DNA of 64,000 nucleotides, from contig CP154956.1 of NCBI GenBank assembly GCA_039621445.1, forward strand, positions 67,836,452 to 67,900,451, given 5' to 3'. Below, one piece after another: positions 34,633-43,600 of the stretch. A program made the position numbers and the translations under genes. Positions within the stretch are counted from its first letter, which is position 1. Each line of letters opens with the position of its first letter. The stretch is from Euglena gracilis (Eukaryota; Euglenida; Euglenophyceae; Euglenales). Under the pieces are notes generated by a model. It saw nothing but the letters and a program-made list of their open reading frames with translations, made no database searches and was not told the origin of the DNA.

Positions 34633-37600
34633 GTTATTATGATTGTAATTATTGCTGTCATTATTTATTAATTGAATATTATTGCTGTCTATGTTTTTCG
34701 AAATTCCGAGCGCAATTTTATCGATGTCAAAAATTGACCCCAAAAATGGCGCAACAAAGTCTTTCTTTAATTCAATATTCTTTTTGACATTTTTTTTTCA
34801 TGTGTTATTGTGATTTTTGCAACTTTTCCAATACGAGGATGACAGGATCTGACGTTAAGAAGTGAGCACCCAGGTGAGCATTGGGACTCAAACAGGCAGA
34901 GGACTTGGCCGCCGCATTGTTCTGCCCAGCTCCTATGTGGGGGGGCCACGGTTCATGCAACAAGCAGGACGTTGCGCAAACAGTTATTATTGGGGATGGA
35001 GGGAAAACGGTGTTAAAAAAAAAGCATTGTTGCTATCTCTTTTGGGGTGAGCTCTGCAAGAATCACGGGGGGAAAATTTACATATATATATTTATATATG
35101 CACTATACTGCATATATATATATATATATATACGCAGGCATATGTACGCAACGTTTTGGATGCAATTGTACCAAGACGGAATGGCCATTGTGCGCAAATT
35201 GGGAAAAGCTGATCTTTTTATTACGTTCACCGCAGCCAAGAAAATTAAACCCCCCCCCCCCCAGTAAAAAGCACTCTTTTGTGTATTTTGTTTACGGGTT
35301 TTCCATTCTCTTCGCATTCCTTCACCATGAAATTCCTCTTTACAGGGCACATTACAGGCACATTCCCCCCCTCTCCAATATGCCCAAAACGATCAATAAT
35401 TTTGGTTTGCACAATTCCTGTTGTCACAAGACCATCGGCCCCCTCACTCATTTGAATGAATAACAACAACAGTTGGTTCAATTCTATTCAATTTTATTGC
35501 AATTTTATTCAGCCTCAAAGCAATCTACATTTAATTTACATTTAATTTTACCCCCCCCGCCCCCCCCCCCCCCCCCCCCCCCCCTCCCCCCCCCCCCCTC
35601 GCCCCAAAACCCCAAACCGAACAACAACAACAAAAAAAAAAACACAAAACAACAAAACACAAAAAAAAAACCAATCCTGTTTTCTATCGTCTTTTTTTTT
35701 ATCTCTCAAGAATCCTACGTGTGTAAACTTTACTATATATCTCTTATATGCCACTATCCTTCATATATATATAGATATATAACGCCTGCATAAATTTAAT
35801 TTATTTAATTTTAAAATTTTAATTTTGAATTCATGGATTCTACATCTAATGAATCTAAAATTCTCATGTTGCAAATGAATCCCAAATGGCCAGAGATTCA
35901 GTCATCATTGCTGCCGAATCAGCAGGCCTCCCACCGCTATGACATCATTTCAAGGGTTTTCAATTTGAAATTGCAAGAGATGATGAAAGATATCAAAACG
36001 GATTACTGGGTCCATGTGCAGGTCGTTTGTTTGTCATTGAATGGCACTCATGCTGTTTTTTTTTTTTTTTTTTAAAAATTAACATATTTTTTTCATGTTC
36101 ATTTGAGAATAAACAAGAAATGCACCCTTCTTTTTTTCTTCTCCTTCTTCTCTTTCGTGGAATTTTTCACAAATTAGTTCTCCTCCAAACTGGAATTTTG
36201 ACCAGGGAGGGAATATCTTCCACCCACCCATCCATTTGATGAAGTTCCACTTCTGGAACAAAAGCAGCATGCTGTCAAAAGCGTGGCCTGCCACATGCTC
36301 ACATCTTGGTTTTTTTTGAGCGTGCGCACAAATTGCTCAAGCCCGAGGACTACGATCAGGTGGTTTCTGCAGAAATACCTGATGCTGCTGAAGAGCCTGA
36401 GCTGGAGCAATTGGTGATGGAATTTATGATCCATGTGCCTTGCAAAGGCTACAATGAATCTGCACCTTGCATGCGGAATGGGTATTGCACCCGAAAATTT
36501 CAATCAGGCTTCTTTTTTCCCCTGCCGTCACAGATGGTTTGCAGGCAGGATTGTTTACACCCTGTCTCCCAGGCACCAAAACTTAAAACAGTCCCAGTCA
36601 CACCCCCTCCCCCCAGTCACCAAAACTTAAACAATTCTCTGTTGCACATGATGACACGATGGTGATAAGTTCACGTCGCGTGATGATTCATCTCCAAAAT
36701 TCATTGATTAGCACAACCAAACATCAGTGTTATGTTTATGCACACCCTTCAAAAGTAAATGGCAGCTATCAGTTATGAACACCCTTCAAAAGTAAATGGC
36801 AGCTCTGGGCGTTTGATTGTTTCAAAAAAAACCTTTCAAAACAGAGAATCCTGTTTCCCTCGCGAACCACGAGCCGAGACAGCCGATGATGAGGATGGGT
36901 ACCCATTGTATCGCCACACGGGGCAAAAACACAAAAGATGGGCCTGGAATCGTTGCTGCACCCCCCCTGGGCTTTTTTTTTGGCGGCCCCCCCCAGGTTT
37001 TTTTCAGATTCACGTTTCGAAATTTTGGTAGACCAACCCCCCTGGAATTTTTCGGTGTTATGGTTTGGAAATTCTGGCAGTCCCCCCCAGTTTTTTTCAG
37101 ACTTACGGTTGGGAAATTTTGGCAGCCCCCCCACTGGGTTTTTTGGGGTGTTCCGGTTGGAAATATTGGCTGCCCCCCATGGGTTTTTTCCATCTTACAA
37201 TTTGGTAATTTCGGCAGCCCCCCATGGGTTTTTTGTTGCCAGAGTTGTAAATTTTAGCAGCTATACCCAGCATCCGCCTCCCTGAATTTTTCCACAATTA
37301 CGGTTGGAAAATTTGGCTGGACCCCCTGGTTTTTTTCGTGTTATGGTTGAAAAATTTTTCAGCCCCGTCCCCCTGGGTTGCTTCCGCCTTTACGTCTCAT
37401 TTTGCCCTGCCATGGACGTTGTTCTGCAAAGCACAGATATCGCAATGGTGTCATGGTTGACGATTGCTGGGTGGTGCCATATTCTCAGAGATGATCAAAT
37501 ATATGTTGATTTTCATTCTGCCCCCCCCCAATTACAACTTTCATTTAAAGAGTGTATACCTGGACAAGTATTTAAAGAGTATATACCTATCGTTAAGAGT

Positions 37601-40600
37601 ACATACCTGGAGAAGCATTTAAAGAGTATATACCTATCACACATGCCAAATGCAATTGGAGAATACGTCCACTTTCGTTCCTTCCTTAACGTGTTTGAGA
37701 TCGTCCCTGTACAAAACCGTGCATTGTTATTCAAATTTCGGTCCCACATCAATGTGGAGGTTTGCAGTTCACTGTACGCTGTGAAATACCTCCACAAATA
37801 CATTTACAAAGGCGGGGACCGTGCAGAGGTGGAGCTGGCTGAGTATGAACCTGGGGAGTTCCAACCTGCTGATGGTCAAGCCGTGGAAGCGGAACCCCAA
37901 CCTGACCCAGAAATTGTGGATGAGATTCGTCACACAGGCTCTAAATTGTTTGAGAACTTGAATCACATTTTCAAACAATTCACCTGTCCAAACCACAAAC
38001 AGGTTTACATTGAACTTGGTCGAGGCAAAGAATCTCTTGAAACGGTCTTCTCTCCACTCCCCCCAGGGGGAAGAGCCAGCCTGTGGACCCCCCTTCAAAG
38101 GCGCGAAGAGCGGTAATGGCCAAAAATAATGGCCAAAAATGACCTTTTTTAACTTTCTACATTTGCAGAAAAAAAGTATTCCAGCTGCATTTGTGTGTCA
38201 ACAGGTGCCATCTGGGTCCATCATCCTCAAATTCCAGCACACAATATGCAAAAAATCTTCATCATGAATTTGGAGACCTGAAGTGAATACCAAGTGGGCA
38301 GGTACATTTCCACTAGTGAAGCTGTGTGGCGCGCTCTGAAATTTCACTTGCATGACGAACGGGGTATTGTTCAAACAACACTTTCAGCCTGTTTTTGGGG
38401 GGGAGATAATATCCCCTTTATTGACGAAAAAAGTGTCCATTTTTGATGCCCCAACTGGGACAACCCCTACAACCCCTTGGGGAGGGGAGTTCCAACTCTG
38501 AGGTAGGAAATTTTGTGCTGGCTGCAAAAGGTTGCGGGCTGACCCCCTGAAACTGCGAATTATGCAAAAAAAAAATCATAAATTGTCCCAAATTTGCGCT
38601 GGCCAGCTCCGACTCAATTTTGCCCATTTGTGGCCTATTTCTGGTGGGTTTTTGCATCATCAATACCCCGGGGACAATCATCCAACGGTGGCTCGCCTAC
38701 CCGTACATCTGCCTAATCAACAAACAATTACGTTTGATGCTATGGAAGGTCTGGCTGAAGTGGAGCAAAGAGCTGGGCAGACAATGCTTACGGAGTGGTT
38801 GGAATACAACCACACAGGGGTGTCTTCTTTCCTTTCAGATTCAAAACCTGCCTGTAGACGTAAACTAAACCCCAAAAAAACACTCCCACGGGTGCCAGTA
38901 TGACATTTGGGCAACCACAGTCCTAGGCCAGGGTAAACATTTGTGGGACATCACTTAATGTTTTTAATTTACGGTTTTAATTTAAGGTTTTAATGAACCA
39001 GCTGTTGAGGCCATTTTTTCAACGATTACATTTATATTTGCTAATTTTATATTATATTGTCTATTTTGTATTATATGCTTATTTATGTTAATCTATGTTT
39101 ATTCCCTAGAAGTTAAACCCCATTCTGATGGGCGAAGGATGGTGGCCGAACAGTAGGGGATGGGGCAACACACCAACGCCGCAGCCTTTTGGACAAAATT
39201 CTATAAATCATTGCCATCCACTGCTGCTTGCTGTCCACGGACAACCTGTCGGAAAAGGCGGAATTTATCATAATATTTTTGCAGCCTTGCATTGCAAAAC
39301 ACCCCCCACAATATTCCCCTGAAACTGTCTCTTTCGCGATGGCCATGACCTCACCTATGTTGACTTTCCACTGCATTTTGTGTGGGATACATCAGGCAAA
39401 CAAGGCAACTACACGTGGAGACCACGCCAAAGAGGAGATGGCAGCATTGGGCGCATTTACTTTGTTTCCCCTCGTGCAGGCGAAAAATATTACTTGCGGC
39501 TACTTTTACATCATGTCAAAGGTGCTACGTGCTGGGACCAGCTGCGTGAGGTGAATGGCCAGTCGGCAGCTACATTTCAGGAGGCGTGCCACACAGAGTT
39601 TTTTGCCCGCTACACCAGCACCCCTGCACTTGCAGGGGTGAGAAATCGGGAGGTTTTTCATTCCTGAAACTCACGTCCCCTGGCTGTCAATGCAAGAACT
39701 GATGTGTTCATTAATATAAAAAAAACTCTGAAACTAACTTCGAGGCCTTTTGCAGGATGATGAGGAATGGATCCAAACTGGCTTCTTTTCCGGCACCCCA
39801 CAAAAGATAAAAAAAATCATGGTCCAAAACTGTCCACACCATACAATTTTTTACCGACCCCGGGGGGGGGGGAGGGGGTCACTCCACGTTTTTAAAAACC
39901 AGTCAGTCACTCATTTTCAAAAAACCAGCCAGTCACTCCCCCCCCCCCGGGTGGAGTCGGCCACTCAGAAAAACGGCCACTTTCCAGTCACTTTAGGCCA
40001 TTTTAGGCCAAAATTTTTTTCATCACCCGGGGGGGGGGGTCGGTCAGTGCGTAAACCTGGCCTTGACATTTCCTGGTTCTTCTCAAAAAAAAAATTACTC
40101 AACTTCCATCATTCAGTACAAGGCATGCCCTATTCACCTACTTACACTTCATGAATGAAAAAAGAAGCCTAATTCTGTTGCCTTGCCGAAGCAAAGCATC
40201 ACTTCACAGCCCCACAATTGCGGAATTTGTTCGTTGTCATCTTGGACTTCAATGAGCCTAAAGACCCAAAGGCTCTCTGGGAAAAATTCCTTGATGACTT
40301 CATGGAAGACAAGAAATGGGCAGCTGCAAAACAGGGATTGGCATGCAGCCGAGAAGAGCTGGCCAATGCAGCTTTGTGGGACGTTGAAATGATTTTGCAA
40401 CCAAAGATCTGATAAAAGCACCTGTTTGGCTTTTTTATTGATCTGACAAAGCCAATTACCAATTTCAATGCTGGTAAGATGCACCAGGGGTTTTCTCAAA
40501 GACGGGAGGGGGTCCAGCCGGTCGGTGCCTGCTGGACGGGGGGGGGGGGTGACGGGTCCGGGTGTCCTTCTCTGCCCCCTTTAAAAACGTTCTGATTTAC

Positions 40601-43600
40601 GGAATTTCAGATCTTTGTGGATAACAAATGGGGCAAACTCTTCGTCGCTGGCCAAATATGCCGTTTCCACACCCTCCCCCTCGGCATGACCGCATTCCAG
40701 AAATTCGTCGAATGGAGACAATGTACAACGTTGCACAAGAACAAAACAAAGTTGACAACATGCTGGCCATGTGCAACGTGGAGCAGAAAGCCATTTTTGA
40801 ACATGTCACCCAAGAGCTGCATGCAGCACCCACCAAATCCAAATGCTTTTTCTTGTATGCATGTGGTGGCTGTGGGAAATCCAGGCTTTTTCGGAAATAA
40901 TTGTGACACCATTTGTGCCAAAAAAGCCTGTACAGAACATTTTTGCTGGAGCTGCTGTTGGCCCATGTTCGTGCACGTGGACAAATTGCCAAATGGGCAG
41001 CAGCCTTTTGTGGACGGTTTCCCAAATTTTGAACATCGACTGACTGAAAAAAAAAACAACTGCCCAACGTGATTATTTAAAAAAAAAAGGTAAATTATTT
41101 TGTTACAATATTTCCTACAAACTATACAAACTGTAAAATTTCCAGACAGCCAGACCACATTTTGCTCCCCCACCCTGTTTGCTTAACCACACAATCTCAG
41201 GCAACCCCCCTTGGAGGATTGGGGGGGACAGCTGATATGTAGCACTTTGTGCCCCCTGACACCTCCCCCCCCCAATCAAGCTGCAGCCCAGAACCATTGC
41301 CACTGCAATGACAGGCATTGCAGCCGTGCTCCTGACAGGAGGCACAACTGTGCACTCCCGATTTGCTGTTCCAGTTCCATTGTTGGACAAAGAGCCAAAG
41401 AGTTCAGGCCAGACATTTGCTGACAAAATGCAACGTTTTTATTCAACACTGACGTAACAAGAACTTCAAACGACGTCTTCAACCAGGATGTTGAATGACG
41501 GAGGGGGAGGAATGGGACTTGATTGACTTTTCTAGCAGAAAAAGGCGACATCAATGGAATCGAAAATTGTGCCTTCAGCAGCTCTTTTATTTGGCAACAT
41601 GGTTTCCCCAAATAATCCTCAAATGTGCTGGCTCCATCACCTTGCAATCAGAAAGAGCAAAAATTTTGCGTGATGCTGCCATGATCGTCCTCGACGAGGC
41701 AACCATGGGGGAAGGCCTGATGTTTCAACAAGGTTTCTATCATTTCATTTGCAATTCATTGTCAACACATCCACAACCTCCTGTTCTTCCTGTCACTCCC
41801 TTCCAGGGCAACTGCCTACACCTTGCAGAATTTTTTTTTAAAAATCCTTTCAAATTTCCTTCCATGCTAAATGACAAAAAAAAGGATTAGGGTCAGGGTT
41901 AGGGTTAAACAACACAGCGTTGGGGTCACGTTAAAAAAACCATTAGGGTTAGGTTTAGGGTAAAGGTTAAAATAACACAGGGCTTTCCAAAGATAAAATA
42001 GCCAGTGCAGAGTTTAAAAAGGAGATGGAGTTCCGATGATTGGTGCACATAATAGCTTATATTACATTGATGAGTTGTTGTAGATTCCGATGAATGGCAG
42101 GAATTCTGCTTCTGAATTGCAAACAATTTATGCACAATTTAAAGAAACCTGGCTGTAATGTGTTGATGACCTACTGCGAGACATCATGGGAAATGAGGAC
42201 ACCAGTTTGGCATCCGTTCCATTTGGGGGCAAATTGGTGCTCCTTTCAGGAGACTTTCTACCAGGCTGAATTTCACCAATCTGGGGGGAATTCAGGCTGT
42301 TTTTGACAACTACCTCCTGTCGTACCGCATGCAGGGCGCGCCGGCACTGTGAAAGCCACCCTCATGAAACATTCCCTGTGGGAACATTTCACAGTACTCA
42401 AATTGACAACCATGCCATTTTGAAATAAACATTGACCCTTTGCCAAGATTACTCAATGGCTGCCCTATTAGATGTGCTGATCCCTCACTATTTCAGTTGA
42501 AAACGTCTGAGCAATGCAAATGTCAGTTTACGTTCTGATACTGCGATATCACAATGTATCAATATCAGAATAATATACAAATTTATGCCAGCATGGGTTG
42601 AAGACGTGTTTTCAGGCGTTCAGTTGGGCTTTCATTGACTTGCAAAGAAATGGCATGCATCAAACAAACATGCGTGTCCAACGTCTGATCCATGATCCCG
42701 CTGCCCAAGAAAATGCACGACAATTTGCTGAGTGGTTGCTGCAAATTGGAGATGGACAAATGGAGACTGTGCAGGTGCCAGAAAAAATGCGTGTAGTCCT
42801 AGGTTTTTCTCTTGCCCAGTTTTTGTCTCCCAAGGTCAATAGAAAGAAAACTTATAGCAATGTAACAGCAATTCTTGGCCAGAAAACCAGTCAGTCACTC
42901 TGAAAAAATCAGTCAGGGAGGGGTGGGACAGGTGTTAAGCAATGGTGAGCTCCAGACCTCCTTCCCCACAGGGGACCTCCCCGTCCGACCGCAAAACTGA
43001 AGGCGGGCCAAGATACCAGTCTGTTGCAATATAAATATAAAATTAATTTTTTTTTAAAAAAACACAAAAAAATCGACCAAAATTTGTTTCTCACACAATG
43101 GCAAATTGTAAAAAAAAAACCTAGCTGAAGATTTTATCGACCATTTGCAGCTCATTCGATTTGTGTTTCCATCTCTGGAGACTGGCACTTTTGATGGCAG
43201 CAATCAGTGCTTCACAAGAAACATGTTGTTCTACACATGTGCACAAAAATTCAACCTGCATTTCTCTCCTTATGAAGCTCTGCCCAAAATGCATGCATTC
43301 TGACAACGCTCAACAAATACGTGGATGACATGAACACGTCCATTCTCAACCTACATGAAGGACAGGAGTACGAGTACCTGAGCGCTTATCCTGCCATTTC
43401 TTATTCTGCATCAGCCCTGAATTCCCGGGGGGATATGGGGGTATTTTATTTCTTTTCCCCAAGAAACATAAAATTCAGCTTATTTTGTCTGTAACAATGC
43501 TTAGGACAAAAGTGACTGGCAGGTAGGTATGTGCAAATTAGAATCCCACGACAAAAGAAATGCTGGTGTATGACTGTAGCCAGAACTATACTACTGCTTT

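Noticed and set aside
38820-38838. 19-bp GT-AG 'intron' after NHTG
   Set aside because: GTGTCTTCTTTCCTTTCAG has splice-like ends and keeps phase, but 19 bp is too short for ordinary splicing and the next frame stops quickly.
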